Shown: piece by piece, positions 32,601 to 41,457 of the stretch
How positions within the stretch are numbered: the stretch's first letter is position 1
How the letters are laid out: each line of letters starts with the position of its first letter
Origin: Pseudomonas farris
GTDB lineage: Bacteria > Pseudomonadota > Gammaproteobacteria > Pseudomonadales > Pseudomonadaceae
Assembly: GCF_019145235.1 (NCBI RefSeq)
Contig: NZ_JAHSTV010000008.1
Location: forward strand, 186,001 to 250,000
DNA: 64,000 nucleotides
Direction: 5' to 3'
The notes under the pieces: generated by a model
The model's input: the letters and a program-made list of their open reading frames with translations, nothing else
What the model was told of the DNA's origin: nothing
Databases searched by the model: none
Made by a program: the position numbers and the translations under genes

Positions 32601-32822
32601 TCAGCGAACTCCGGAAATACACGAGGAAATAGCGGTTTTACGAGTCAGACGACTCAAAGAACCGCGAAGAATACGTCAGCCATCAAAACGCCGCCAGCGA
32701 CGTCTATCTCCTTATACAAAGTAGCTCAATCGACACAATGGGTTGTCCCGATGACGCGCATTGCATAGGCTTGCGCGATTGTTTGCCCGCGCACCCAGCG
32801 AGCTGCCTCGAGGAGACTGAAC

Positions 32823-34229
32823 ATGGGCCTGAATAATCAGTGGATGCAACGCGATCTCGCGGTGTTGTGGCATCCCTGCACCCAGATGAAAGACCACGAA
32901 CAGCTGCCGCTGATCCCGATCAAACGCGGCGAAGGCGTCTGGCTGGAAGACTTCGAAGGCAAACGCTATCTCGACGCGGTCAGCTCCTGGTGGGTCAACG
33001 TGTTCGGTCACGCCAACCCGCGGATCAACCAGCGCATCAAGGATCAGGTCGATCAGCTGGAACACGTGATCCTCGCCGGTTTCAGCCATCAGCCGGTGAT
33101 CGAACTGTCGGAGCGTCTGGTGAAGATGACGCCCGAAGGCCTGACCCGGTGCTTCTACGCCGATAACGGTTCGTCGTGCATCGAAGTCGCGCTGAAAATG
33201 AGCTTTCACTACTGGCTCAACTGCGGCCAGCCGAACAAGAAGCGCTTCGTCACCCTCACCAACGGTTACCACGGCGAGACCATGGCGGCGATGGCGGTGG
33301 GCGACGTGCCGCTGTTCACCGAAACCTACAAAGCCCTGCTGATGGACACCATCAAGGTGCCGAGCCCCGATTGCTACCTGCGCCCCGAGGGCATGAGCTG
33401 GGAAGAACACTCGCGCAATATGTTCGTCGCCATGGAGCAGACGCTGGCCGACAACCACGACACCGTGGCCGCCGTGATTCTGGAGCCGCTGATTCAGGGC
33501 GCCGGCGGGATGCGCATGTATCACCCGGTGTACCTGAAGTTGCTGCGCGAAGCCTGCGACCGTTATGGCGTGCACCTGATCCACGATGAAATCGCCGTCG
33601 GCTTCGGCCGCACCGGAACGATGTTCGCCTGCGAACAGGCCGGCATCCGCCCGGACTTCCTCTGTTTGTCCAAAGCCCTGACCGGCGGTTACCTGCCGTT
33701 GGCGGCCTGCCTGACCACCGATGAGGTCTACAGCGCTTTCTACGACGACTACCCGACCCTGCGCGCCTTCCTGCATTCCCACAGCTACACCGGCAATCCG
33801 CTGGCGTGCGCGGCGGCATTGGCGACGCTGGATATTTTCGAAGAAGACAACGTCATCGAGAACAACAAGGCCCTGGCCCAACGTATGGCCTCCTCCACCG
33901 CGCACCTGGCCGATCACCCGAACGTTGCCGAAGTGCGCCAGACCGGCATGGTGCTGGCCATCGAGATGGTCAAGGACAAGGCCAGCAAGACTGCTTATCC
34001 GTGGCAGGAACGTCGCGGTTTGAAGGTGTTCCAGCATGCGCTGGAGCGTGGTGCTTTATTGCGGCCGTTGGGCAGCGTGGTGTATTTCCTGCCGCCGTAC
34101 GTGATTACCCCGGAGCAGATCGATTTTCTGGCCGAAGTGGCCAGCGAAGGCATCGACATCGCCACCCGTGACAGCATCAGCGTGGCAGTGCCGCAGGACT
34201 TTCATCCGGGTTACCGTGATCCGGGCTAG
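32823..34229 (+). CDS. bioA: Adenosylmethionine-8-amino-7-oxononanoate aminotransferase
   Basis: A 468-aa PLP enzyme of biotin synthesis that uses SAM as amino donor to convert KAPA to DAPA. Visible: LWHPCTQMKDHE and SSWWVNVFGHANP at the N-terminus (BioA-type substrate region), YADNGSSCIEVALKM, TLTNGYHGETMAAM, the IHDEIAVGFGRTG block with the PLP Asp, and the Schiff-base Lys in LSKALTGGYLP near residue 283. The other bio genes are not in this window. A possible weak promoter (TTGTCC at 32743, TAGGCT at 32766) precedes it. Divergent from the amine oxidase gene. Confidence 0.95.
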   Translation: MGLNNQWMQRDLAVLWHPCTQMKDHEQLPLIPIKRGEGVWLEDFEGKRYLDAVSSWWVNVFGHANPRINQRIKDQVDQLEHVILAGFSHQPVIELSERLVKMTPEGLTRCFYADNGSSCIEVALKMSFHYWLNCGQPNKKRFVTLTNGYHGETMAAMAVGDVPLFTETYKALLMDTIKVPSPDCYLRPEGMSWEEHSRNMFVAMEQTLADNHDTVAAVILEPLIQGAGGMRMYHPVYLKLLREACDRYGVHLIHDEIAVGFGRTGTMFACEQAGIRPDFLCLSKALTGGYLPLAACLTTDEVYSAFYDDYPTLRAFLHSHSYTGNPLACAAALATLDIFEEDNVIENNKALAQRMASSTAHLADHPNVAEVRQTGMVLAIEMVKDKASKTAYPWQERRGLKVFQHALERGALLRPLGSVVYFLPPYVITPEQIDFLAEVASEGIDIATRDSISVAVPQDFHPGYRDPG

Positions 34230-34236
34230 TTTCTCT

Positions 34237-34337
34237 CGTTCCCACGCTCTGCGTGGGAACGCAGCCGGGGACGCTCTGCGTCCCAAAAGCGGACGCGGAG
34301 CGTCCGGTGAGGCATTCCCACGCAGAGCGTGGGAACG
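34237..34337. repeat. CGTTCCCACGCTCTGCGTGGGAACG-type inverted repeat
   Basis: A compound palindrome: each outer arm is itself a hairpin (TTCCCACGC-TCT-GCGTGGGAA), and an inner pair GGACGCTCTGCGTCC / GGACGCGGAGCGTCC lies between. It is a third repeat family, distinct from the GTGGGAGC and GATCGCAG types, between bioA and rsmE. Confidence 0.85.
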
Positions 34338-34367
34338 ATCAGTTCAGACGAATTACAGAGACCATTG

Positions 34368-35087
34368 ATGAGACTGTCCCGCTTCTTTATCGACGCCCCC
34401 TTGAGCATCGGCGAACACGAGCTTCCCGAGGCCCAGGCCCATTACATCAGCCGCGTGCTGCGCATGGCCGAGGGTGATGCGGTGCAATTGTTCGACGGCT
34501 CGGGCCATGAGTTTCGCGGCACGCTGGCGGACGTCGGCAAGAAGCGCGTCGTGGTGAACATCGATGACAGCTTCGCCGGGCAGGTCGAGTCGTCGCTGGC
34601 GGTCCATCTCGGCCAGGGCTTGTCCCGTGGCGAGCGGATGGACTGGGCGATTCAGAAAGCCACCGAATTGGGCGTCAGCGAAATCACCCCGATCTTCACC
34701 GACCGCTGCGAAGTCCGCCTCAAGGACGAGCGCGCCGACAAACGCCTGATGCACTGGCGTCAGGTGGCGATCAGCGCCTGCGAGCAGTGCGGGCGCTCAT
34801 CGGTGCCTGTGATTCATCCGCCGCTGCTGTTGGCCGATTGGCTGAAGCAGACGGAGGCCGAATTGAAGCTGGTGCTGCACCCGGTGGCCGAGCCGCTGGT
34901 GAGCCATGCGAAACCGGCGACACTGGCGTTTCTGATCGGCCCGGAAGGCGGGTTGTCCGACGCTGAAGTCGAGCAGGCCAAGGCCGGCGGCTTTCATGCC
35001 GCCCGCCTCGGCCCTCGCGTGTTGCGCACTGAAACCGCGCCGGTGGTGGCGTTGGCGGTAGCCCAGCAGTTGTGGGGCGACTTCTAG
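34368..35087 (+). CDS. rsmE: 16S rRNA m3U1498 methyltransferase
   Basis: A 239-aa SPOUT-class enzyme that methylates N3 of U1498 in 16S rRNA using SAM. The N-terminal PUA-like part reads MRLSRFFIDAPL and HYISRVLRMAEGDAVQLFDG. The knotted C-terminal domain shows QKATELGVSEITPI, the RWRQVAISACEQCGR-like block (HWRQVAISACEQCGRSSVP), FLIGPEGGLSDAEV and LGPRVLRTETAPV, all hallmarks of RsmE. ATG 34368 begins the PUA segment; an upstream in-frame ATG lies in the repeat element. It follows bioA as in P. aeruginosa (PA0420-PA0419). Confidence 0.95.
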   Translation: MRLSRFFIDAPLSIGEHELPEAQAHYISRVLRMAEGDAVQLFDGSGHEFRGTLADVGKKRVVVNIDDSFAGQVESSLAVHLGQGLSRGERMDWAIQKATELGVSEITPIFTDRCEVRLKDERADKRLMHWRQVAISACEQCGRSSVPVIHPPLLLADWLKQTEAELKLVLHPVAEPLVSHAKPATLAFLIGPEGGLSDAEVEQAKAGGFHAARLGPRVLRTETAPVVALAVAQQLWGDF

Positions 35088-35092
35088 GGCCT

Positions 35093-35169
35093 CTTCGCGA
35101 GCAAGCCCGCTCCCACATTTGATCTCTGAACGACACAGATCAAGTGTGGGAGCGGGCTTGCTCGCGAAG
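35093..35169. repeat. REPIN after rsmE
   Basis: CTTCGCGAGCAAGCCCGCTCCC and its complement about 30 bp apart, between the convergent rsmE and binding-protein genes; starts five bases after the rsmE stop. Confidence 0.9.
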
Positions 35170-35219
35170 GCCGGCGACGCGATCTACAAGACACAAAACA
35201 GAATCTGATCGTTCAGGAA

Positions 35220-36122
35220 CTACTGCACCGGATCACTCACCGGCTTGGCGATAATCGCCTTCAACTCGCTGGTCATCGGAAACTCAAGGTTCAAACCTTT
35301 AGGCGGAATCGGCTGCTGGAACCAGCGGTTGTAGATGCCGTTGATTTCCCCTGAGCTGTACAAATCAGCGAGCGTCGAATTCACCAATTCGAGAAATTGC
35401 GGATCGCCCTTGCGCACCATGCAGCTGTAGATTTCCCGGGATTGCTCCTCGCCCACCACGACCCACTTATGCGGATCGCGAGCCTTGGCCCGTTCGCCGT
35501 AAAGCAGCGCGTCGTCCATGTAGAACGCCGCCGCCCGCCCTGACTGCAGCATCTGGAATGCTTCGCCGTGGTCCTTGGCGCTGATCACGAACATATCGAT
35601 CTTGTGATCGACGTTGTAACTCTTCAGAAACCGCTCATTGGTGGTGCCGGCGGTGGTCACAACGTTCTTGCCGCGCAGGTCGGCGAAGCTTTTGATGCCG
35701 CTGTCCTTCGCCGTGAGCAATTGCCCCTTCACGTAGATGAACCCGTAGGAAAACGCCACTTGCTGCATGCGTTCGGCGGTCACGCCGGTCGAGCCGCATT
35801 CAAGATCGACCGTGCCGTTCTGCACCAGCGGAATGCGTGTTTGCGAGGTCACCAGGTTGTACTTCACCTGCAGATCCGGCAGCTCGAGTTTTTGCTTGAT
35901 GCGCTCGACAATCTTGCTCGCCAGGTCCACCGAATAGCCCATCGGCTGCCCCGTGTGATCACCCACGTAAGAGAACGGCACCGACGCGTCGCGATAACCC
36001 AGCGTGATGCTCTTGGCATTGGCGACCTTGTTCAGCGTGCCGGTCAGCGGCGCTTCGTTGGCCTGGACCTGACTGGCGAGCAGCAGGCCAAGGGTGCAGC
36101 CGATCAACGTGATTTTTTGCAT
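35220..36122 (-). CDS. Periplasmic amino acid-binding protein (GltI/AatJ-like)
   Basis: A 300-aa family 3 solute-binding protein with signal peptide MQKITLIGCTLGLLLASQVQANE. It resembles the glutamate/aspartate ABC binding subunit: LGYRDASVPFSYVGDHTGQPMGYSVDL, LVQNGTVDLECGSTGVTAERMQQVAFS and VVTTAGTTNERFLKSY are close to GltI/AatJ. It lies 28 bp after a RidA gene, in an apparent operon dadA-like, ridA, binding protein, so it may capture an amino acid for the dehydrogenase. No permease or ATPase is encoded next to it; it must use a membrane complex encoded elsewhere. Confidence 0.9.
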   Translation of the reverse strand: MQKITLIGCTLGLLLASQVQANEAPLTGTLNKVANAKSITLGYRDASVPFSYVGDHTGQPMGYSVDLASKIVERIKQKLELPDLQVKYNLVTSQTRIPLVQNGTVDLECGSTGVTAERMQQVAFSYGFIYVKGQLLTAKDSGIKSFADLRGKNVVTTAGTTNERFLKSYNVDHKIDMFVISAKDHGEAFQMLQSGRAAAFYMDDALLYGERAKARDPHKWVVVGEEQSREIYSCMVRKGDPQFLELVNSTLADLYSSGEINGIYNRWFQQPIPPKGLNLEFPMTSELKAIIAKPVSDPVQ

Positions 36123-36150
36123 TGTTATTCTCCGTTGTGGGTAGTTCGAA

Positions 36151-36501
36151 TTAACAGCGCGCGGCGATCACGGTGATTTCCACCAGAACCTCTGGACGGG
36201 CCAGTTGCGCCTGCAATGTGGTGCGGGTCGGCGCCTTATCCGGCGACAGCCATTGTGACCAGACCTCGTTCATGGCGGCGAAATCGCGGCCAATGTCACT
36301 CAGGTAAATGGTTGCGTTGAGCAAGTGATCCTTGTCGCTGCCAGCCTCGGCCAGCAATCCATCGATTTTCGCCAGCACCTCTGCGGTTTGGCCGGCAGCG
36401 TCGCGGCTGTCACCCGGCACCTGTCCCGATAGAAACACCAGCTCGCCAAAGGTCACGGCGCCAGAGAGTCGACTGTTGCTGTTGAAACGCTTGATGCTCA
36501 T
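36151..36501 (-). CDS. RidA family enamine/imine deaminase
   Basis: A 116-aa RidA (YjgF/YER057c/UK114) protein, a small trimeric cytoplasmic enzyme that hydrolyses reactive enamine and imine intermediates released by PLP or flavin enzymes. Visible: VFLSGQVPGD, AEVLAKIDGLLAEAGSDKDHLLNATIYLSD, and the C-terminal RTTLQAQLARPEVLVEITVIAA, which contains the conserved Arg and Glu. Its place directly behind a D-amino acid dehydrogenase gene fits: that enzyme makes imino acids which RidA would clear. It is probably a RidA paralog rather than the housekeeping copy. Confidence 0.9.
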   Translation of the reverse strand: MSIKRFNSNSRLSGAVTFGELVFLSGQVPGDSRDAAGQTAEVLAKIDGLLAEAGSDKDHLLNATIYLSDIGRDFAAMNEVWSQWLSPDKAPTRTTLQAQLARPEVLVEITVIAARC

Positions 36502-36519
36502 CGGTTCTTCCTTTTCCAG

Positions 36520-37761
36520 TCAGGCGACGCGGGGTGCGAGGCCCTGCATTTCGATCGAGGGTACGCGCCGGGCAATCAACTCACTCAGCAGCCGAGCGCT
36601 GCCGCAGGCCAGAGTAAAACCCAAGGCGCCATGGCCGAGGTTGAGCCAGAGGTTGCGGTACGCCGTGGCGCCAATCAATGGCACGCCGCTCGGGGTCGCC
36701 GGGCGCATGCCGGCCCACGCGATGGCGGCGTCGTAATCGCCGGCATTGGGTAAGGTTTCCTGCGCCTGGCGTTTGATCAGCGCCAGACGCTTGGGATCGA
36801 GCGCCGGGTCGAAGCCGACAATGTCGACCATCGCCGCCACCCGCAGTTGTGCACCGATGCGGGCGTAAACGATCTTGCGGTTGTAATCGGTGATGCTCAG
36901 CTCCGGCGCGCGATGTTCGGCGCGGATCGGCATGCTCAGGCTGTAGCCCTTGAGCGGGTACAGCGGCAGGTTCATGCCCGGCAACGCCAGCGCCGGGCTG
37001 CGATGACCGGCAGCGATCACCAGTTGCTCGACCGGCAATATCTGCGTGTCCATTTCGATGGCCTGCACCGCGCCGTCCGCGTGACGAATGCCGGTGACCG
37101 TGCGCCCCGGCAAAAACTCGCAATGCCCCGACGCCTTTAGCCGGGCCACCAGTTGCTGGCAGAACGCATGGCAGTCGGCGACTTCTTCATCGGGTGTGTA
37201 GATCGCGCCCACAAACGGCGCCTCGGCGAGTGCCGGCTCTAGTTGCGCGCACTCGGCCCGGGACAACACCTGTTGCTGTCGCGGATCAGCCAGCCCTTGG
37301 CGCGCATGCTCGAAGCTTGCGGCTTCACGAAACGTCACCAGTTTGCCGTTGCGCCGCCAATCGAAACCGTCGAGGCGGTCTTCGTCGCGCCAGCCTTGCA
37401 GCGTGGCCTGGCTCAGCAGCGCCAGGCGCAGCAGGTGTGCGCCGTTGCGCTGATTCACCGAACGACGGCAGGACGCCAGAAAGGACGCCACCCAGCGCCA
37501 TTGGGCCGGGTCCAAACGCGGACGCAGCTTCAACGGCGAGTCACCGCGCAACATCCAGCCCAGCGCCTGCAACGGTACGCCAGCATCGGCCAGTGGCGCG
37601 ACATAGCGGTAGGACAACTGGCCGCCGTTGGCGAAACTGGTTTCGCTGGCAAACGAATCCCGGGCCTCGATCAGCGTCACGTCGATGCCGTCGCGAACCA
37701 GTGCGTAAGCCGTTGTCAGCCCGATGACGCCGCCACCGATGATGCAAACCCGCTGAGCCAT
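36520..37761 (-). CDS. D-amino acid dehydrogenase (DadA-like FAD oxidoreductase)
   Basis: A 413-aa flavoprotein of the DAO family. The N-terminal dinucleotide motif is VCIIGGGVIGLTTAYALVRDGIDVTLIEA, followed by SFANGGQLSYRYVAPLADAGVP, the block typical of DadA small-subunit proteins. The C-terminal region reads WAGMRPATPSGVPLIG and LNLGHGALGFTLACGSARLLSELI, also DadA-like. It should oxidise D-amino acids to oxo acids plus ammonia, passing electrons to the respiratory chain. It is the first gene of the unit dadA-ridA-binding protein and is divergent from a LysR regulator. No alanine racemase (dadX) lies nearby, so it is probably a second, specialised copy and not the housekeeping dadA. Confidence 0.88.
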   Translation of the reverse strand: MAQRVCIIGGGVIGLTTAYALVRDGIDVTLIEARDSFASETSFANGGQLSYRYVAPLADAGVPLQALGWMLRGDSPLKLRPRLDPAQWRWVASFLASCRRSVNQRNGAHLLRLALLSQATLQGWRDEDRLDGFDWRRNGKLVTFREAASFEHARQGLADPRQQQVLSRAECAQLEPALAEAPFVGAIYTPDEEVADCHAFCQQLVARLKASGHCEFLPGRTVTGIRHADGAVQAIEMDTQILPVEQLVIAAGHRSPALALPGMNLPLYPLKGYSLSMPIRAEHRAPELSITDYNRKIVYARIGAQLRVAAMVDIVGFDPALDPKRLALIKRQAQETLPNAGDYDAAIAWAGMRPATPSGVPLIGATAYRNLWLNLGHGALGFTLACGSARLLSELIARRVPSIEMQGLAPRVA

Positions 37762-37842
37762 GTCTGTCCTTAAGCGTTGTTGGAACGTGCTTCAGGTTAG
37801 GACCAGGTGACAGCCGTTGAACAATGCATAAAGATGCCTGAC

Positions 37843-37861
37843 CCATAAACAAAGGTTATGG
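37843..37861. promoter_or_regulatory. LysR-type box between dadA-like gene and its LysR regulator
   Basis: CCATAA-ACAAAGG-TTATGG is an interrupted 6-bp dyad containing a T-N11-A core, the usual LysR recognition form. It ends 8 bp before the LysR ATG and so likely represses the regulator's own gene. The second gene start is about 80 bp away on the other side. Confidence 0.6.
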
Positions 37862-37868
37862 ACTTGCC

Positions 37869-38831
37869 ATGCGACTGCGACACATCGAGATTTTTCAGGC
37901 CATTCGCCAGACCGGTTCGGTCAGTGGCGCCGCCCAGTTGCTGCACGTGTCGCAGCCGGCGGTGAGCAAAGTGCTGCAACACGCCGAACAGCAATTGGGC
38001 TTTCCGTTATTCCTGCGGGTGCGCGGTAAATTGCAGCCGACGCCCGAAGCCCTGGAGCTTGAGCGCGAGGTCGACAAGGTCACCGAAAGCCTGCAAGGCG
38101 TACGACGTCTGGCCCAGAGCCTGCGCCGCGAGCCCGGCCACAGCGTACGGATTGGCGCGATCCCGGCGCTGGCCTTGTCGCTGCTGCCTCCAGCGATCAA
38201 CGAATGGACGCAACGCTACCCGGAAATCGCCTGCGAACTGTCCAGCGCCCACAGCCGCGAGCTGATGCAGAACCTGTTGATGCGCGAAGTGGATGTCGCC
38301 CTGACGTTGCAACTGCCCGATCATCCGGGCCTGAAAGCGCAGGCCCTGGCCTGTGGGATGCTGGTGGCGCTGGCGCCGAAGGGCTTTTGGGCCGACGATA
38401 CTCACGGCACACCGCTGCCGTTGATCGAACTGGCCGGCGCGCCGCTGATCGGCTTGTCCAGCGCCGACCCGCTGGCCGCCAGACTCGACAGCTACCTTGA
38501 GGCGGTCGATCCGCCGCCAAAGGTACGCATCGCGGTGCAGACTTATTCGCTGGCGCGGGCGATGGTTGAATCCGGTGCCGGGCTAGCAGTGATCGACCCG
38601 TTCACCGCACTCGGCGCGTCCCCCGCCACCACAGCGATTCGCCCCCTGGCGCCGGCGCTACCGATCACCCTGTACGCAGTCACCCGCGCCGACGAACCGC
38701 CGCCACACACCTTGAGCGACTTGTTGCAGGTGTTCAGCCGACGGGCGCAGGCGCAACTGGATCGCCTGTGTCCCTGTGGGAGCGAGCCTGCTCGCGAATG
38801 CGGTGGATCAGTCAGCGATGATGTCGACTGA
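37869..38831 (+). CDS. LysR-family transcriptional regulator
   Basis: A 320-aa LysR protein. The N-terminal winged helix reads MRLRHIEIFQAIRQTGSVSG, AAQLLHVSQPAVSKVLQHAE. The effector domain covers about residues 90-300. It is divergent from the dadA-ridA-binding protein unit, whose likely activator it is; the inducer may be a D-amino acid, by inference. The last 18 or so residues (CPCGSEPARECGGSVSDDVD) are encoded by a REPIN at 38775, so the original stop was probably replaced or lost, and the protein carries a repeat-derived tail. Confidence 0.92.
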   Translation: MRLRHIEIFQAIRQTGSVSGAAQLLHVSQPAVSKVLQHAEQQLGFPLFLRVRGKLQPTPEALELEREVDKVTESLQGVRRLAQSLRREPGHSVRIGAIPALALSLLPPAINEWTQRYPEIACELSSAHSRELMQNLLMREVDVALTLQLPDHPGLKAQALACGMLVALAPKGFWADDTHGTPLPLIELAGAPLIGLSSADPLAARLDSYLEAVDPPPKVRIAVQTYSLARAMVESGAGLAVIDPFTALGASPATTAIRPLAPALPITLYAVTRADEPPPHTLSDLLQVFSRRAQAQLDRLCPCGSEPARECGGSVSDDVD

Positions 38832-38865
38832 CCTGACGCTTTCGCGAGCAGGCTCGCTCCCACAG
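38775..38865. repeat. REPIN overlapping the LysR gene 3' end
   Basis: TGTGGGAGCGAGCCTGCTCG and its complement lie about 45 bp apart. The first arm is inside the reading frame of the LysR gene and encodes its C-terminal tail. Confidence 0.85.
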
Positions 38866-38890
38866 GTTTTGCAAATAGCTGCAACGCGAT

Positions 38891-39508
38891 CTACAAGACA
38901 TAAAACAGAATCGCCACAAAGTGCAGCGCGCTCCCGGCAATCACAAACAGATGCCAGACCCCATGCGCATGCCGCAAGCGATTATCGAGGGCAAAAAAAA
39001 CTATCCCCACGGTGTACAACACCCCGCCCGACGCCAGCCAGGTAAAGCCGACTGGCCCCAGCGCCGCCAGTAACGGCTTGACCGCCACCAGCACGATCCA
39101 GCCCATTACTGCGTAAATCACGATCGACAGAATCCGCGCTTCCGAGCGCGGTTTGATCTCTTGCAGGATGCCTATCAGCGCCAGCCCCCAGACAATCCCG
39201 AACAACGTCCAGCCCCACGGCCCGCGCAGGGTCACCAGGCAGAACGGCGTGTAACTGCCGGCAATCAGCAGGTAGATCGAAAAGTGATCGACCTTCTGCA
39301 TGATCGTTTTCTTGCGCCCGCGCACGCTGTGGTAAACGGTCGAGGCGCTGTAGAGCACCAGCAAGGTGAACGCGTAAATTGCCACGCTGACGATCTTCCA
39401 CGGGCTGCCGTCCATACTGGCGATCACCAGCAGCCACACGCCCCCGACAAACGCCGCCACCGCCCCGACCAGATGCGTCCAGGCATTCAATCTTTCCCCG
39501 TGATACAT
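38891..39508 (-). CDS. trhA: Hemolysin III family protein (PAQR family)
   Basis: A 205-aa inner-membrane protein with seven predicted helices. PAQR hallmarks are visible: N-terminal GERLNAWTHLVGAVAAF, the first-helix SASTVYHSVRGRKK with Ser and His, KVDHFSIYLLIAGSYTPFCLV with the conserved Asp and His, and the C-terminal HAHGVWHLFVIAGSALHFVAIL with the two-histidine metal site. Bacterial members are named TrhA or hemolysin III; they affect membrane fluidity or lipid homeostasis. True haemolysis is doubtful. Starts are divergent from mdcR with a 157-bp gap. Confidence 0.92.
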   Translation of the reverse strand: MYHGERLNAWTHLVGAVAAFVGGVWLLVIASMDGSPWKIVSVAIYAFTLLVLYSASTVYHSVRGRKKTIMQKVDHFSIYLLIAGSYTPFCLVTLRGPWGWTLFGIVWGLALIGILQEIKPRSEARILSIVIYAVMGWIVLVAVKPLLAALGPVGFTWLASGGVLYTVGIVFFALDNRLRHAHGVWHLFVIAGSALHFVAILFYVL

Positions 39509-39665
39509 GTGTTGCTCACCTCAAATTCGTTACCGCAGCGTGCAAGGCTCAGGCCTCAAGGTTAAAAGCGCAATGTTTCCGTATAGCGCCACTCCTACAA
39601 AAAGCCATCGAGCCAAACGTCAGCCAATTGGGCACAATCGAGCGATTCGAATAAGAGTCACGCCC

Positions 39666-40580
39666 ATGTTGATCGATGAAGAGTTGACCCTGAAAAAACT
39701 CGAGGTGTTCCTGGCCTTCATGCGCACCGGCAACTTGGCCCGCGCCGCCGCCGAGTTGCAAACCAGCAACGTTAGCGTGCATCGCGCCATCCATTCTCTG
39801 GAAAGCGCCCTGCGTTGCCCGCTATTCAAACACGAAGGCCGCAACCTGACCCCACTCGAAAGCGCTTATGTGCTGGAAGAACGGGCGCAGAAGCTGATTC
39901 AGGACGTGCTCGAAAGCGTGCGCCTGACCCGCGAAGCGGCCGGGTTCTCGGCTGAGCGCTTCAAGCTTGGGTCACTGTATTCGCTGACGGTGAAGACCGT
40001 CCCGCAGTTGATCATGGGCCTGAAAATCCGCCGCAGTGAACTCAATATCGACCTGATCCTGGGCTCGAACATCGACCTGTTGTACAAGCTCAAGAACATG
40101 GAAGTCGACGCGATCCTGGTGTCGCTGGATGACAGCGTGAATGACCCGGACTGCGAGCATATTCCGCTGTTTTCCGATGACATCTTCCTCGCCACCCCAG
40201 CTGATTCGCCCTTTGCCCAGCGGACCGAAGTCGATCTGGCCGAGGTGCGCGACGAGACATTCATCACCTTGACCCAAGGCTTCGCCACACACCAGGACGG
40301 TATTCGGGTGTTCAAACAGGCGGGGTTCGAGCCGAAGGTGGCGATGCAGGTCAACGACATCTTCACCCTGCTGAGCATGGTCAGCTCCGGGGTCGGTTAT
40401 GCGTTGCTGCCGGGAAGGATTGCGGCGGTGTATGAGAACCGGGTGAAGCTGATTCCGTTGCAGGAAAAGTATCGGTTGCAGCAGCACATCGGCGTGGTGT
40501 TTCTGAAGGCCAAGGAGCGTGACCCGAATTTGCTGGCGTTGCTGGCGGAGTGTCGGATGTATGCCAATCGGCAGGCCTGA
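39666..40580 (+). CDS. mdcR: LysR regulator of malonate catabolism
   Basis: A 304-aa LysR protein. The N-terminal HTH reads LTLKKLEVFLAFMRTGNLARAAAELQTSNVSVHRAIHSLE. This pattern, with NVSVHRAIHSLE instead of the usual PAVSxxI, is typical of MdcR, the malonate-responsive activator of the mdc genes. The effector domain follows from about residue 95. The gene lies at the 3' end of the malonate operon and is convergent with madM, separated by a REPIN; placement of the regulator at this end occurs in other pseudomonads. The ATG at 39666 starts immediately before the HTH. Confidence 0.92.
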   Translation: MLIDEELTLKKLEVFLAFMRTGNLARAAAELQTSNVSVHRAIHSLESALRCPLFKHEGRNLTPLESAYVLEERAQKLIQDVLESVRLTREAAGFSAERFKLGSLYSLTVKTVPQLIMGLKIRRSELNIDLILGSNIDLLYKLKNMEVDAILVSLDDSVNDPDCEHIPLFSDDIFLATPADSPFAQRTEVDLAEVRDETFITLTQGFATHQDGIRVFKQAGFEPKVAMQVNDIFTLLSMVSSGVGYALLPGRIAAVYENRVKLIPLQEKYRLQQHIGVVFLKAKERDPNLLALLAECRMYANRQA

Positions 40581-40593
40581 GACCGTGTCGCGC

Positions 40594-40662
40594 CCTTCGC
40601 GAGCAAGCCCGCTCCCACAGGGAAATGCATTCCAATGTGGGAGCGGGCTTGCTCGCGAAGGC
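40594..40662. repeat. REPIN between mdcR and madM
   Basis: CCTTCGCGAGCAAGCCCGCT and its complement about 20 bp apart, in the gap of the convergent pair; very similar in spacer to the copy at 9078 (both contain GAAATGCATTCCAATG or GAGAATGCATTCCAATG). Confidence 0.9.
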
Positions 40663-40691
40663 GGTGGTACTTTCAACAAAGAACCAAATCC

Positions 40692-41456
40692 TTACCCCAC
40701 AATCCCGCGAACAATGAAGTACAGCAACGAAGGCCCAAGCAAGCACCCAAGCCCGGTGTGGAACGTCGCCGTCAACGCGCCATACGGCACCAGCCGCCGA
40801 TCCGTCGCCGCCAATCCGGCGGTCACACCGCTGACAGTCCCGGCCAAGCCGCCAAACACCATCGCCGAGCGAGGGTTATCCAGCCCCATCCAGCGCGCAG
40901 CCATCGGCGTACCGACCATCACCAGAATCGCCTTGATCAGCCCGGTGGCAATCGACAACGCCATCACATCGGACGTGGCACCAATCGCGGCCCCGGTCAC
41001 TGGCCCGACGATATAAGTCACCGCGCCCGCGCCAATGGTGGTCATGCTCACCGCATCGCGATAACCGAATACCCAGGCAATGCTCGCCCCGACAATGAAT
41101 GGCAGGATCGTGCCCAGCAGCAGCGCGATGACGCCAATCATCCCGGCCTTTTTCGCTTCGGTGGCCTGCACCTCAAACGCCGTGGCAACGATGGCGAAGT
41201 CACGCAACATCGCACCGCCCATCAAACCAATGCCGGAAAACAGCGACAAATCCGCCAGGCCTTTTTGCCCGCCGGTCATGGTACCGCCGACCCAGGCCAG
41301 CACCAGGCCGATGACGATGGCAATCGCCGAGCCGTGAATTCGTCCGAAGGTCAGGCGTTTGGACAACACCACCGACACCCACATGATCACGCCAACGAAC
41401 GCGAACGCTGTCACCAACCCGTTATGTTCCAGACCTTTCTCGATGAGATCCCACAT
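40692..41456 (-). CDS. madM: Malonate transporter subunit MadM
   Basis: A 254-aa inner-membrane protein with about six to eight helices, the larger subunit of the two-component malonate:Na+/H+ carrier. Recognisable MadM blocks are the start MWDLIEKGLEHNGLVTAFAFVG, LSKRLTFGRIHGSAIAIVIGLVLAWVGG, and GIGLMGGAMLRDFAIVATAFEV. The ATG at 41456 is chosen because it lies one base after the madL stop, as expected for translational coupling. It is the last gene of the operon. Confidence 0.95.
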   Translation of the reverse strand: MWDLIEKGLEHNGLVTAFAFVGVIMWVSVVLSKRLTFGRIHGSAIAIVIGLVLAWVGGTMTGGQKGLADLSLFSGIGLMGGAMLRDFAIVATAFEVQATEAKKAGMIGVIALLLGTILPFIVGASIAWVFGYRDAVSMTTIGAGAVTYIVGPVTGAAIGATSDVMALSIATGLIKAILVMVGTPMAARWMGLDNPRSAMVFGGLAGTVSGVTAGLAATDRRLVPYGALTATFHTGLGCLLGPSLLYFIVRGIVG

Positions 41457-41457
41457 A

